From positions 3,038,001 to 3,102,000 of the forward strand of contig NC_064677.1 in NCBI RefSeq assembly GCF_023278565.1: a stretch of DNA of 64,000 nt, written 5' to 3'. Of the stretch, positions 37,510 to 50,382 are shown one piece after another. How positions within the stretch are numbered: position 1 is the first letter of the stretch; the number at the start of each line of letters is the position of its first letter. The DNA comes from Colletotrichum lupini (lineage: Eukaryota; Ascomycota; Sordariomycetes; Glomerellales; Glomerellaceae). Below the pieces are notes generated by a model. The model saw only the letters and a program-made list of their open reading frames with translations, was not told where the DNA came from and did no database searches. The translations under genes and the position numbers were made by a program.

Positions 37510-39030
37510 GTTGCGGGGCGTACGATATTATAGGCGTTCCGAAACTACCTCCCCGTTTAAAACCGAGGTAAAAAACGATAAGGTCCGTTTTATAGAAGTC
37601 TTATAGTTACGCCTTTTAATATCGCAAATTATAGCGTCAGCTTATTTTTAGATATATAAAAGTAAATACGATATTATAAGTAATAGTTTTAGGCTATATA
37701 GTAATAAGTTAAGCTACGATAGAGAAGAAGCTTAGGTTTAGAGTATTAGTAAGAAGCTTTATAATATAATATAGAGAGAAATTTATTAATCATTTCCTTT
37801 ACGTATAAAAAGTAGGTAACTAATAAATACTACTTAATACCTAACTTCGATACGCGCTATTTTAAAAGTTAATTAGTCTAATTAGTCTTTTGGATTTAGT
37901 ACGTTTTAAAAACTTATATTTCCCTCGGGCTTGCCCTTAAGCACTGGTTTTTTAGATTATAATAGAGCTTTATAGAGGATAGAAAAACGCTTATAGGGCC
38001 TAGAAAAGGGAAATATAATTACTTAATTAAGACTTTTATAGTACTACCGTTAATATCCTTCTAAATAGAAAATAAGTTAATCTAAGTCGTCATTTAATAT
38101 TTAATAAGTTAAGTAAAACGAATAACCTTTACCCTACCTAATATCGTATAATAAATATAATATATTAATACGAGAGATCTAATTGCGCACTAAAAAAAGA
38201 TACTTCGTATCTCTTATTAAACTAAGCTAAAGAACGCGTTTACTATATATACTATTCATTACTTCCCCCTCTTATATAAGTTTCTAATAATTATAGTTAT
38301 TTAAAAGTAATAAGTAGGTTTAATAAAGCCGGTCCTATACGTATATACTAAGAAAAAAGATAAAAAAGGCTATAAGGTAGTTATAGCCGGCGCTATATAA
38401 ACTAGTTATACTAACGGGGATTGCCGCGGTCGTATATACTATTAGTTAATAAAAGGTCTATAATAGTTAAATATTATTATTAGACATTACTATAATAAGA
38501 CTAATCGCGGTACTAATACTCAATATATTATAATTAGTAGTAGTATTTTAGAATCTATAGGAGGACTCTATCTTATTAAGAAGTATAGTCGTATTAGCTA
38601 TAGCTATGTAAGTTATAGTTAAGGTTAATACGTCCCTTTTTATAGTATAAGTATATATTTAAAGAAGCTTAGTTACTGTACTTAAGGGCGACTAAACGGT
38701 ACTAATTATAAAAGGAGTAGTATATAAATTAATAAACGCCTATATTTCTATAGTACCGTTTAGTACGTAACTTAATACGACGTATACGTAAGGCTATAAA
38801 AGGACTTATAGACTATCTTATTATATATAATATTCGTAACCTAATACTCAAACTAGCTATCGACTTATTATTAGCTTATTATAAGGGCTTATTTATTTTA
38901 AGAGTTAAAACTAATGAAATTAGTACTAAATACGCCTAATATAGCTAGTATTTTGAATATAAATAGTTCTAGTATTTTAAGGCTAAGAGAATCTTCGGTT
39001 TTTTTATTTAGTAACTTTGAAAAATAATAA
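37510..39030 (+). pseudogene. Unidentified long coding-like frame
   Basis: One plus-strand frame can be followed for about 500 codons without a needed shift. Stops average about 8-10%, but its middle (38,310-38,720) is clearer. That part has Y-T-K-K-K-D-K-K-G-Y-K-V-V-I-A-G-A-I, N-G-D-C-R-G-R-I-Y-Y, and I-L-E-S-I-G-G-L-Y-L-I-K-K-Y. An earlier part holds L-G-L-A-L-K-H-W-F-F near 37,950, which keeps a TGG Trp codon. A transposase or a host protein are both possible. No diagnostic motif was found. Confidence 0.35.
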
Positions 39031-39039
39031 TACTATCTC

Positions 39040-41090
39040 TACTAGATCCCTTTTTAATATAAGACGAATAAGTACTTATCGATACTTATACTTATACGAA
39101 CGTTTTACTTTCTCTTATAAGTATATTCTCGAAGTCTACGTTACTAATATATTTACGAAGGTCTCTTAGACTTACTATACTTTAGCTAAGGCTAGAAAAA
39201 GCGAACGTACTTAAAAATAGTAATATTATAAAAAGCCGTCCTTTACTATTTCGCTTAGAGAGCATGTTTTACCCTATTAATATAATCTTATTATTAAGCT
39301 AGATAATTAGTCTTAGAGACTTAGAAATTAAACTAGGTCCGAGCCGGGCTTTAGGTATTAAAATTTATATAAAGTAAACGAAATAAATAAATCGTCGCAA
39401 AGTAGCTTAGCCTTAATATTAAAGTTTACGATTTCTTATTACCGTTATTAGTCTGTAAGGGCTGAGGTTATTATAATACGGATAGTTTAGGACTTATAAA
39501 GGAGGCGGTAATACATAATTAAGAAATGTACGCTTTAAAAGAATAAGTATAGTTTACTAAAGCCTAAAGAGAGGCTATACGGACTTTTATATATTTTTTA
39601 GTATATTTATAGCTATGCTTCCGTCTACTATTAATATAAAATACGAGATACTAAGGATATTATAATACGGCTCCGGGCCGCTTAATATATAACGAAGAAT
39701 TCCTTTTATAATATAAGCTAAGTAACTATATATAGACCTTTAATTTAGCGGCTATTAAAGAATAGGTAGGTAACTCTAAACGCTAAGATAAATACTTACT
39801 ATATAACTATCCTCCGCTACAAAATAGTATACTATTTTATTATTAACGAGTTCTATAATAAGTTTACTATATATTACCTAGCTAAATATAGCCCTAGGTA
39901 TAATCGGCTCGTACTAAATAAAAACGCTAAAATTGCCCTTCTGCCTAGTTATATTAATAAGAAGTTAGACTTTAAGTATATAAAAAGAGCTAGATTAGAA
40001 GCGTATTATAAACGGCCTATACTAAACGGATTTCTTTTCTTATTTATAATAGAAATAGGAAGTTTTAGATTTTTTTACTATTCGTATATTTCTATTTTAG
40101 CTCGTTAAGCCCCTATTACCGACCTTAAAAAGCGTTTAAATACTACGAAACTCGGTCTTTAGTAAAGAGTCCTTTACGTATTTTAAGTTTACTTTTTTAA
40201 GTATTAGGCTCCTCGGATCGTAAGCTTATGCTATATAATCATAACGAAATTATAAATATATACGGTATTATATAGTAAACCTTTATTAGTAATATTCTAT
40301 TTTAAGGCGGATAAAGTAGGTTTAGTTATAGCTGGTTAATATAAGAATTCTTTTAAAATAGATATATAGTAAATACTAATTAAAAATTAGGTTTTATTAT
40401 TATTATTACGTAGTTATATATATATCGAACTAATTTTACGTAACTAATTAGAGAATAATCTTAATAGTAGAGGCAACTTTATTATAATATATTCTTATAG
40501 GCTAAGCGGACCTATAGCTAAGATAATACGTCGCTTTATACGTTAACTTTCTTACCCTTATTAACGATTTAAAGTAAATACGGTCCAGAGCTCTACTTAG
40601 TATATTAAGTTCTAAAACGTTATCAAAACGCTCTTAACGATATTTATTAGCGCTTCTTAGTTTAAATTAGCTCTAAACTAGTCTACTTTATACTATATTA
40701 GTCTAAGCGTAGTTACCCTATTACCTAAAGAAATAGATCCTCCTCTCTCTAGCCCGTAGTTATAAATCGACCTATTAAAATAGCTTAAGAATAGGTATTA
40801 AACGTGGCGCATTCTAGACCCTTTTAATACTATACCCCGTTATAAGTAAAGCTACTTAGGAAATAATATAAACCCTTCGGACGCACGAATATACTGAATT
40901 AACTAATAAGACGGGAATTATACCTTAATAATATATACTACTATTATAACTACTTATAAGACCTAGCGAGGCATTCCTTAATAAATCGACTTAGTAATAG
41001 TATTATTATAAATACTTAGTACGGGGAACCTAAAACGACTTTTTATTATAGTATACTATATAATAGCTATTCCTAAGCCGAGTATTACGT
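39040..41090. other. Decayed sequence with weak coding-like stretches
   Basis: A plus-strand frame at about 39,450-40,030 and a minus-strand continuation of the next feature at about 40,760-41,090 (with S-R-M-R-H-V near 40,810) have local stop-free runs. Neither could be assigned to a family, and no repeats were recognised. Confidence 0.3.
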
Positions 41091-41099
41091 AAAGGTACG

Positions 41100-41830
41100 A
41101 GATTAATAAGCTTAAATAACGTAGTTAATACCGTAATCCTACTACCGTATTAAATTGTATTTCTACCCTATACGGCCTTATTACCGCTCGATAATCTATA
41201 ATTATTAAAGTATTAGCTATATAATATTCTCTCTTATTATAATAAAAGGATAGAAAATAAATAAGCTCGAATTAAACTTTATTATCGTTAGTATAGGTTT
41301 TAATAGTTATTATACTTTATTTAAAATCCGGGAGGTAGGGTTCTTTACTAGGATTTTTAAATATAAAAACGACTTTAGTAGCGTCTAGTATTTTAATTAA
41401 TATCCCGGTACTAAGGTTAATTCTAATACGCCCGCTTACTAATTTAGCTTACTTAGGGTCTAGGCTAATTTCTATTTTACTAAGTAGTTTCCTAATTATA
41501 AAGAAATCCGTAGGTACTTTTATTATATTAATATAACGCTAAGTTTACGTTAGGATACTATTTTTAATACCTAAATAAACGAGGTAAAGTACAATACTAA
41601 GGCCGGGCGCTAATAATTTAGGATAATTAAGGGGCTACGTACAATATTTAAGTATATAATATTTATATACGGCTTAATAAATAAGCCGTATATACTACTT
41701 TTCCTAAACTAAGACCTATTTAATAAGCTTATTATATACCTATTTATTTAGCTTAATAATCTCTTATTAACGGGTAAGAAATTTAGTATTATTAATTAAG
41801 GCGCATCCGGTTTATAAATTATATAGGAGC
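41100..41830 (-). pseudogene. Unidentified protein pseudogene with low stop density
   Basis: From about 41,575 to 41,100 the minus-strand frame holds about 150 codons with only four stops, each replaceable by Gln. This is far below the background in this window. Readable segments include V-P-T-D-F-F-I-I-R-K-L-L-S-K-I-E-I-S-L-D-P-K, S-G-R-I-R-I-N-L-S-T-G, L-P-D-F-K, F-E-L-I-Y-F-L-S-F-Y-Y and R-P-Y-R-V-E-I-Q-F. The same frame extends upstream to about 41,830 with more stops (L-L-A-P-G-L-S-I-V-L-Y-L-V-Y-L-G). It is almost certainly a former gene, but I do not recognise the family. Confidence 0.5.
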
Positions 41831-41834
41831 TTAT

Positions 41835-42730
41835 ACTACTTAATTACGAGCTAACGGTTTTTATTTATAACTTTTATATTACGCTCCTAATATATTAGAA
41901 ATAGCTATTATACTAAGAGTTAGAAAAAATAAAATATTATTATAATACTATATTTATAAGAGCTAAGTTCGGCTCGTCTTTAGCCCTCTTATATAATTAG
42001 AATTCTAACCTATTACTCCGCGCGACTAAGACTAAATAAAACGACTTATTTAAATAATTATAAAATAGAGGTAGCCTCGGCTTTACGTAGTTAAATTATT
42101 ATAATATTATCTTTAATAAAAAGGCTAATATATACTTATACGATTTTTAGGTTTAAAAAACGCAAAGCTAAATAATAAACTTTAATAAAAGAAATATCGT
42201 CGCGCCTTTATAATAGTTTAAATAGTTCGGATTAATATACGTTAATTTTAAAATAAACTATTACGAGGCGTCAGATTAACCGAATATTAAAGTAATAAAC
42301 CTTAAGGAGACGCCGATTTGGTCCTCTAATAAGTATAGGATTCTCGCTAGTAGTTTTAATATTGTTATATACTATAACTTAGATATTATTATTATAGTTA
42401 CTAGCTATAACGGCGTAATAAGTAGCTTATTAAATATAAATATTTATAATAAGAATAGTATCTAACTAAAGGATACTTAAACAAGCGGTATTAACACGTA
42501 CTTTAGTATAATAGTCCCTAATATACTTAATATATTCGTACTATATAGGCCGTAAGGGCCGACGACGTAAACTAACGCACCGCTTTTTATTAAGCTCTAA
42601 GTTAACTAAGTAATAAGGCTTTTAAAGAGGATGTGCTAAGATAAGCTATATTTTATTAAGCTAGTAAAAGAGTCTTATTAATTTTAGAAACGTCTCGTAA
42701 CGGACGCTTTTAAATTAACCCTCTTTTATA
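41835..42730. other. Decayed sequence, no identifiable gene
   Basis: Nothing could be identified between the unidentified pseudogene and the left inverted-repeat arm. Confidence 0.4.
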
Positions 42731-43853
42731 TAGTAGTTTTTTTCTAACTTTATAAGCGCAAAAGATCGACCTTAACGGGATTACGCTTTTAAAAAAAATT
42801 ATATAATATAATATACTTTTTAATTATATAATACGCGCAATATACTCTAAGTACGCACTCAATATAATATAATAATTTTAATATAAAAGCCGCTATATAA
42901 TTCGGGATAGGTAAGTTACTCTCTTCGTTACGTAGCGGCGCTAACTAAAAAAGTTAATAATAAAAGTTAGTTATAAAGGTTAGCTATAATAATCGGCGGT
43001 AATAGTTAGAGGCGGCCCTTAACTATAGAAGTTCTAAACTTTAATAATAACGTAGAGGTTTTTAAAAAAAGGGCTTTATATTTACTACTCTTTATACTAG
43101 AGCTCGTAAAACTTCTTTTTATTTTTATTACTTTTAATATTACTTAAAGCTACTTTTTATTTGAACTAAATAAATCTACTAAACAAATCTACTAAATAAA
43201 CCTATTAATATATAAACTACTACTTAAATAGCTAGTTAAATAACTAGTTAAGAAGTTAGCTAGTTAAAATACTACCTCGACGAGAACCTAAAAATACCTA
43301 TTAATAAGTCTACCCCTCTTAGGCTAGGCGCCCTCTTTAGCTAGTTTAATACTATAATTATCGTAACTAACGTAAATATACCTAAGGATTAGTAAAATAC
43401 CTTTTAATAATACGGAATTTAGCTAAGTAATAATACGAATACTATAAATAGCCGGGCCGGTACGGACGTTAAGATTTAATATATTAATACTAGCTTAAAA
43501 ATTATATTTTATAAAGCTAAAAGTCCTTTTAATATAAGTTATATTATAAATATAAGGGAATATATAAGGGGCCCTCTAATTCTTAATAAAAAGGAGTATA
43601 TAATACGGGATCTAGCTACTTACGCAGGCTAGTACTAAGAGGTCTTATATATATTAAAATAAGTATAGTTCGCTTTTTAAATAGCTAGGACTTAAAAGAC
43701 TACGGGGGAAAGTCGGGAGCTATTAATAAAAAGAAAATAACGGTCGAGTTAGTTAACTATTTTAATTAGTAATTAGGTATAGAGCGTAATATACTTAGTT
43801 TTTTTTAATACGTAATATATAGTACGGCCCTGGCGGATTACTCTATCGGGGGG
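42731..43853 (+). repeat. Left inverted-repeat arm
   Basis: This aligns with the reverse complement of 48,854-49,956 from the outer tatatagt motif through the block near aagatcgaccttaacgggat to tatcgggggg at the inner end. Beyond 43,853 the similarity stops abruptly. It contains three copies of a 13-bp tandem repeat at 43,165-43,203. Confidence 0.88.
43165..43203 (+). repeat. 13-bp tandem repeat, 3 copies
   Basis: Units are actaaataaatct, actaaacaaatct and actaaataaacct. The same repeat has six units in the right arm, so copy number has changed since the arms separated. Confidence 0.85.
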
Positions 43854-46800
43854 AACCTTTTTTTATAATAGTACTACGTAATAAACTAGTACAAACGTTC
43901 CTTATAAAAGAGTTAAGCTATTAGTTTATCTTAGCGGGTTTTGAGTATAAAGATAATTATATAACCGGTCTCTATATAACTAAGGGAACTTTATTATTTT
44001 TTAAAATTAAGGATAGGTTCGATTACCGTAGTTAAGTAAAAAGGAGCTTCTATATATTTATTTAGAATACTTAAAAATATACTAAATCCTTTTATACGAC
44101 GCTATAATAGTATATAATATTCTATAGTAAATTTATAAATACGGTAATCTAGGGCGAGCTATAGTTAATGAGGCTCTGTTCCCCTATATATTATTTATAA
44201 GTTATTCGTACACTTTATTTTAATATAATAGCTCGGCTATTTAGACTAGCTTATCGATTTCTATTTAGGTTTAATAGTACGTATTTAGTAATAAAGTTAT
44301 TAAACCTTAATAATAAAAAGGTGTTAATATTTCTTTACTAATTAGTAAGCGCTAAGATTTTATATTACGTAGAATGCCTCGTCCTTTTGCTTATATTTAG
44401 TAGTAGTTATGTTTTAAACGTAATTCCTAGGAGTTTTAAACGATATATAAAGAGAAAATTATTATATATAGAGGAGACGATATAGACGCCCCGCTATTTT
44501 ATAAAAAGTCGCTATTTATAAATTTAAGGGTAAGCCCTATAGGCGCCGGCCCTTATAATTTTTATTAAGGAGGTTCGTTCTAACTAAGTCTATTAGTATG
44601 GGCGTTATTAATTATTAAATACCTATAGCTTTTTTAGAGGGCGAGACTAGTAAATATTAACATTCTTCTAAGTAAACGTATTAGGGTCTTAATAAATCAA
44701 CTTTAGCTAGGGGAATATTCCCTTAATTATAGCCTTAATTTCGTTAGCTAAGGTAGAAGTATTTAGGTTTTTTTAGCCGACATACGCTATTAGGTAGGCA
44801 ACCTTTATAAGCGTAGTAGGTTATAGTTAGAAATAAATTTTTAGAGAGCTAAAAGACGTTAAAAGGTTTTTAAAAAAGAGAACTAAATAAAATAGATTAA
44901 GGTTTAGTAGTCTAATTAACGGCTATTTTTATATACTATTTAAATCTTAGGGGACTCCCTTAGTAACTTAAAGCTTAACTAAGTTAGAGTAATACCTATA
45001 TAGCTATAAATATTCAATAAACTAATTAATATAAAGACCTATATAACTTAGAAAAAGGTCTTAAGAAGGGTTCTCGGAGAGTATATAGGATGCGCTTTTA
45101 TATACTTTAAATATAAAGAGCTATAGACTATTATAAAAGTTTTAAAGAATATATAGTCTAGGTACTAAGAACTATATATACATAAGCTAGATAAATTAAC
45201 CTATAGTAGCCTACGATAATTATATTTAAATAAATAGAATTACTACGGAATAGCCTTTTTAATAGCGGAATAGTACCTTATTAATTAGATTGGATCGTAT
45301 TTTAATAACTTTAATACTTTAGAAAATACCGTAAATATAATTAGCTACCGATTACCGAGCTAAGCTATGGCTTAATAAAAACTAATAACTAGCGTACTTA
45401 TATTTATTATATTATAATTATAACCTTATTTATATATAATATAACTCTAATCCTATTTTATCAAGTATTATAAAGATCTAAATTTATTTTATAATAAGGA
45501 GTAGTTTTTAGTAATAATTTACTTTTATAAGCGCTAAAAAGTAAGGAGTGTTCGTTGAACTCGTTTTATTAAAAGGCACTTCTAGCTTCTTCTCTATTTT
45601 CCTTTTTTAGGTTATAAAACGTTAGTTTACTCTTATTTATACTACTTTTTTAAATTTAAAAACTATAAGAGGGCTAAATAAAAATAAAAAGTAACTCCTT
45701 ATACTTAGAGTAAGTAACGGCTATATATACTTACCTTACCTTATTAATAGCTTCGTACCTATTAAAAATATAATAAAACGGCGGAACTAGATATTTTTAA
45801 AAACTATTTAATAGCTTTAGTAATATTATTTTCTTTAGAATAGCGCCGCTTATATAGACTAAACGAGGAACTAGGTAACGGTACCGAAATAATTAAAATT
45901 AAACTAATATAGAAGTACCCTAGTTTATAATAAACGGCCGACCCGACGACCTAGTAATAAGGCTCGTCGTAATTATTATTTATAAATTAATAATATATAT
46001 CTTATATTAATATAACTATACCGTTTTTAAAAATACGTAAATTTAGTAAATCTATAAAAACTATTAATAATTAAAAGTATATAACGTAATATAAAATTAT
46101 ATTATTAAAGTATAGGCCGAGCGCATTAAGTATTTAGAGTTCGAAGTATCTCTTATAGAATTATTTTATAATACCTTCTTATTAGTAGCGTTTTTAATAT
46201 CGCTCTAGGGGTCTAAACGTAAGATATTAAGTTCTATTATAGACCTATAGCTAAGCTTTAGTAACGGTATGTTTAATAATACTTTATAAGAAATATACTA
46301 TTACTTACTTAATAACGATAAATTAAGTTTAGATTATAATACCTTAGTTCTTTTAATAATATTAGTAACGACTATAGTAGAGGGCGTAATTAAATAGCGT
46401 ATTAAAATAAATATGGTAATATAGAGCGAGGGCCTTAGCTTAAAGAAAAAGCGTCTTGAAGAGGCTAATATCATTTCGAAACGAGCTCGTTATATTTAAT
46501 AAAAAGTAATTAAATTAAAAAAGCCTATATATATTACGTATATTACTTATCTAAACTATACTTCGGACCTAGTAATTTACTAAAAAAAGCGAAAATAGTT
46601 TACTATTCTTTTTTTTATATTATAGTATATAGTGAGGTTTATTATAGTATTAAACGCTAACCTTTTTATTAAGTAGTCTACGTCCTATTACGTAGGCGAT
46701 TTTAATAGAAGATATTTAATAATACTTAAGAAATCAATAGCTAAATTCTCTATATAAATTTGTATAGTCTCGTAGTAATAGTCGGGACTTATAATTATAT

Positions 46801-48853
46801 CTCGTTACTATTATCTTCTTAGCCCCTCTTATTCCTAGACTTAAAATTACGAAGATTATCTTAATATTCTTTTACGAGGCTTAGGGCATTCTCTAGATTT
46901 TTTACTAGCTCTATAGTTACTTATTATTTAATTTTATAATATACTAGGTTATTAACCTCCTTTTACCTAGCGACCTCTCCTAACTAATGCTCTAAAGTAG
47001 GGTTATATTAACGTAAAAGTAGTTTTTTAGAACTAATATATTTATAAAAACTATCCTAACTAACTAGATTTAGTAATATATACTAAAGTTAGTCTTTATA
47101 TTCCTAAGTCGGTTACTAAGCTACGTAATAATAAATTACGTTACTAGACTAGCAATATCCTTAAATTCGTTTTACTTATTATTCTATTATACTTAACCCG
47201 TTTTTTCTAATTTAGTTAACTAATATTACTCACATTTTTAGTTATTTTACTAGCTAAAGACTAGTATAGACGTTATATCTAAAGTTATACATATAGTAGG
47301 TATTAGGCGGGACTCGAAGGTAAGATAGTAAAGGATATATCGACGTTACTATTTAGGAAATATATAGCTTAATTATAAATACGTAGAGTTATATCTTAAT
47401 AAGTAGCGACGACTAGACTATATATACTTATAAAATCCTATATTACTTAGTAATTAGTTCCTTTATTAATAAGGTTTAGAGTTAGTTAGTTTAGGGCCGA
47501 GAACGAGTGAGTAGTTACGGAGTAAATCCTTAGAGTCTTCCTAACTCTAATAATAGACCTATATATATAGGTTAGTAAATACCGCTCCGGTTACGATTAA
47601 ACCCTAGGTTTTTAATATATAGTCCCGTTACTATAGCTATTTATAGTCCCCTCTATATATAATACTAAAAGAAAGATCGGCTAGCGGTCCTCGATAGTCT
47701 AATTACTAAGACTATAACTTTATAAACGCTAAAAGTAGCCGACTCGTTCTATTTATTAATATAGGCTATATTATAAGCCGACTATTAGTTTATAAAAAAA
47801 GGTTTATTTTTTATAAAAACGGGCGCCGTAATTAGTTATAATCCTTAATAACGGAGTAGTTTATAAATAATAACGTAGTTTAGACGCCTACGTGCGCAAA
47901 ACTAACGGTAAGTTATAAGTTATTTATAGTATTATATATATACTTTAATTTCCGAGCGCGCTTAATACTTTTATATATATACTATTAAGGGTGCGAAACG
48001 CGCACTAGTAATAGAAGTGAATTAATAGTCGCTATTTAAAATAGCTTTAATATCGCTCTATAATATCGAAAAGATTTTTATAGTAAATGGCCTTGAAAAT
48101 GCTATATAGATTAGAAAAATAGAAAATGGTCCCTGTCTTTTTGGTAACGTAGTAGCTGAGATTTTTAAGACTATTGACTTGATCTTATGCGATTATTAAG
48201 TTATTTTATTTATAACTTAGGGCTTTATAGCGGATCACGGTGGGGTAGGGACATAGTAGGGATATAGTAAAGGAATATTATTTTAGATATTACGAAATCG
48301 TAGAGTAAAAGTAAATATTCTATACTAGGTTAAATAAAACGTAACGTCTTTATTAAGGAAGCGGAGGCCTAATATAGTTATAGAATACTATATTTACTTC
48401 TTAACTATACTATTGGATATACTAGGACGAACATACTTACGATTATAGTATCTAAACCTAACGCTTAGTAACTTTAGAAATTACTAGCTACTCTCGTATT
48501 TTACTATATATATCTAGAGGACGAGGAGCTATTTATATTATACTAAGTATCTTCTTAGAATATCTAAACGGACGATACTAGTATAGTAGTAGGTATACTC
48601 TTCTTAGACTTCGGTATTACTAAAAGAGTCGTAAAGCGTTAGTAGTAGGTCGCTTATTTAATAAATAATTCTCTATTTATAAATTAATTTCGTCTATTCA
48701 AGGGTTGTCTAAGCGACCTAGCGAGTATACCGCTTTCTACCTTGTAATAAGGGCGAGCTTTTAAAGCCTAGGAAGCTATTAAATAGCTAGAATAAGCTCC
48801 TACGTTTAATTAGTATATATATATTAGAGGCTATATCATATACTAATATAAAA
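43854..48853. other. Interior of the inverted-repeat unit
   Basis: This 5-kb interior is RIP-degraded. A plus-strand frame near 46,370-46,500 has a basic L-K-K-K-R-L-E-E-A segment followed by S-K-R-A-R-Y, compatible with a DNA-binding tail. Another at about 47,310-47,840 has several stop-free runs. No catalytic motif of a known transposase could be read. A lightly mutated island lies at 48,082-48,272. Confidence 0.4.
48082..48272. other. Island with retained TpG/CpA (little RIP)
   Basis: This 190-bp patch has roughly a dozen TpG/CpA sites (for example aaatggccttgaaaatgc, tattgacttgatcttatgcg, cacggtggggtagggacata), whereas neighbouring sequence has almost none. On the minus strand a frame of about 40 codons is open and includes Q, W-free and Ser-rich text, but no motif is recognised. 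It may be unique or newly inserted DNA that escaped RIP. Confidence 0.75.
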
Positions 48854-49956
48854 CCCCCCGATAGAGTAATTTACCGGGGCCGTACTATATATTACGTATT
48901 AGGGAAAACTGGGTATATTGCGCTCTATACTGAATTTTTAATTAAAACTCCTAACCTTCCTCCGCTCTTAGCTATTTAAAAAGCGAGCTATACTTATTTT
49001 AGTATATATAAAACCTTTTAATACTAGCCCGCGTAAGTAGCTAGATCTTATATTATATACTCTTTTTTATTAAAAGTTAAGGGGCCCCTTATATATTCTT
49101 TTATATTTATAATATAGCCTATATTAAAAGGATTTTTAGCTTTATAAAATATAATTTCTAAATTAACGTTAATATACTAAATCTTAACGTCTATATTAGC
49201 CCGGCTATTTACGGCGTTCGTACTATTACCTAGCTAAATTCCGTATTATTAAAAAGTACTTTACTAATCTTTAAGTATACTTACGTTAGTTATAATAGTT
49301 ATAGCGTCGAGCTAGCCGAAAAAAGCGCTTAGTCCGAGGGAGGTAAACTTATTAACGAGTATTTTTAGAGTAGGTTCTTGTTAAAGTAGTATTTTAACTA
49401 GCTAACCTCTTAACTAGTTATTTAACTAGCTATTTAAGTAGTAATTTATATATTAATAAGTTTATTTAGTAAATTTATTTAGTAAATTTATTTAGTAAAT
49501 TTATTTAGTAAATTTATTTAGTAAATTTATTTAGTTTAAATAGAGCTTTAGGCGATATTAGAAGCGATAAGGATAAAAAGAATTTTTACGAGCTCTAAGT
49601 AGTAAATATTAGCCTATTTAGCCCTTTTTTTAAAAAACCTTTACGTTACTATTAAAGTTTACAACTTCTATAATTAAGGGCCGCTTTTAACTATTACGGC
49701 CGACTATTACGGCTAACTATTATGGCCGACTTTTATTATTAACCTTTTTAACTAGCGCCGTTATAGGGCAGCTTACTTATCCTAAGTTATATAGCGGTTT
49801 TTATATCGAAATTATTATATTACGTTAAGCGCGTATTTAGGGTATATTGCGCGTATTATATAATTAAAAAGTATACCGTATTATATAATTTTTTTTAAAA
49901 GCGTAATCCCGTTAAGGTCGATCTTTTATACTTATAAAGTCGGAAAAAAACCACTA
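48854..49956 (-). repeat. Right inverted-repeat arm
   Basis: This is the reverse complement of 42,731-43,853. Its outer end lies 26 bp left of the Gypsy LTR at 49,983. It contains six copies of the 13-bp tandem repeat at 49,458-49,535. Differences between the arms are mainly C/T and G/A. Confidence 0.88.
49458..49535 (+). repeat. 13-bp tandem repeat, 6 copies
   Basis: The unit aaatttatttagt is repeated six times in 78 bp, the last four or more being identical. It is the inverted counterpart of 43,165-43,203. The uniformity suggests recent expansion by slippage. Confidence 0.9.
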
Positions 49957-49982
49957 TATATTAATATAAAAAGCAAGTTATA

Positions 49983-50382
49983 TACTAAAAACGTATGGGG
50001 TATAAAGGACTCTCGCGGTACGGTACTTTAGAAAAACTACTAATACTTATAAAAGTAATATAAGATACCTCTTTCGATTAGGTTAATATAGTCTTAATCG
50101 ACGATATTATAACTAAGGGAAAGAGGATAATATTAACTAAATCGGAAGGGTAAACTTCTTAATCGTTTTATATTATTATATTTAAAAATAAATTATTAAA
50201 AAGGCTTTAGTTCGATCTTAAAAAGTATATATATAATTAAAATAAAAATCCGTATTACTAAGCTTTTATTTTTAATTAAGGCTTTCTTTTTTATATTTTA
50301 TTTTAATTAGCTTTTTTATAAATCCCTAAACTTAATTAGCTTTTAAAAGGATTACTAAGACTAATTACTCTACCCTATTTTA
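49983..50382 (-). repeat. 3' LTR of Gypsy copy 2
   Basis: This 400-bp LTR reads tactaaaaac at its left edge and ccctatttta at its right edge, the inverted form of the LTR ends in copy 1. A purine tract (read on the minus strand) just inside it at about 50,385-50,415 matches the polypurine tract position. Confidence 0.93.

Larger units (their letters stand above)
42731..49956. mobile_element. 7.2-kb unit bounded by long inverted repeats
   Basis: Two arms of about 1.1 kb (42,731-43,853 and 48,854-49,956) are inverted copies enclosing about 5 kb of unrelated sequence. Outer ends read tagtagttttttt and its counterpart tagtggttttttt on the other strand. The arrangement resembles a DNA transposon with very long terminal inverted repeats. 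It could also be two inverted copies of an LTR or other repeat. No matching target duplication was found (cttttata left, tatattaa right). No transposase was recognised inside, so the class is open. Confidence 0.6.

Noticed and set aside
42723..49964. 8-bp target duplication or CAGTG-type hAT ends for the inverted-repeat unit
   Set aside because: Outer ends tagtgg/tagtag could be RIP forms of CAGTGG, but the flanking octamers differ and no hAT transposase motif was found.
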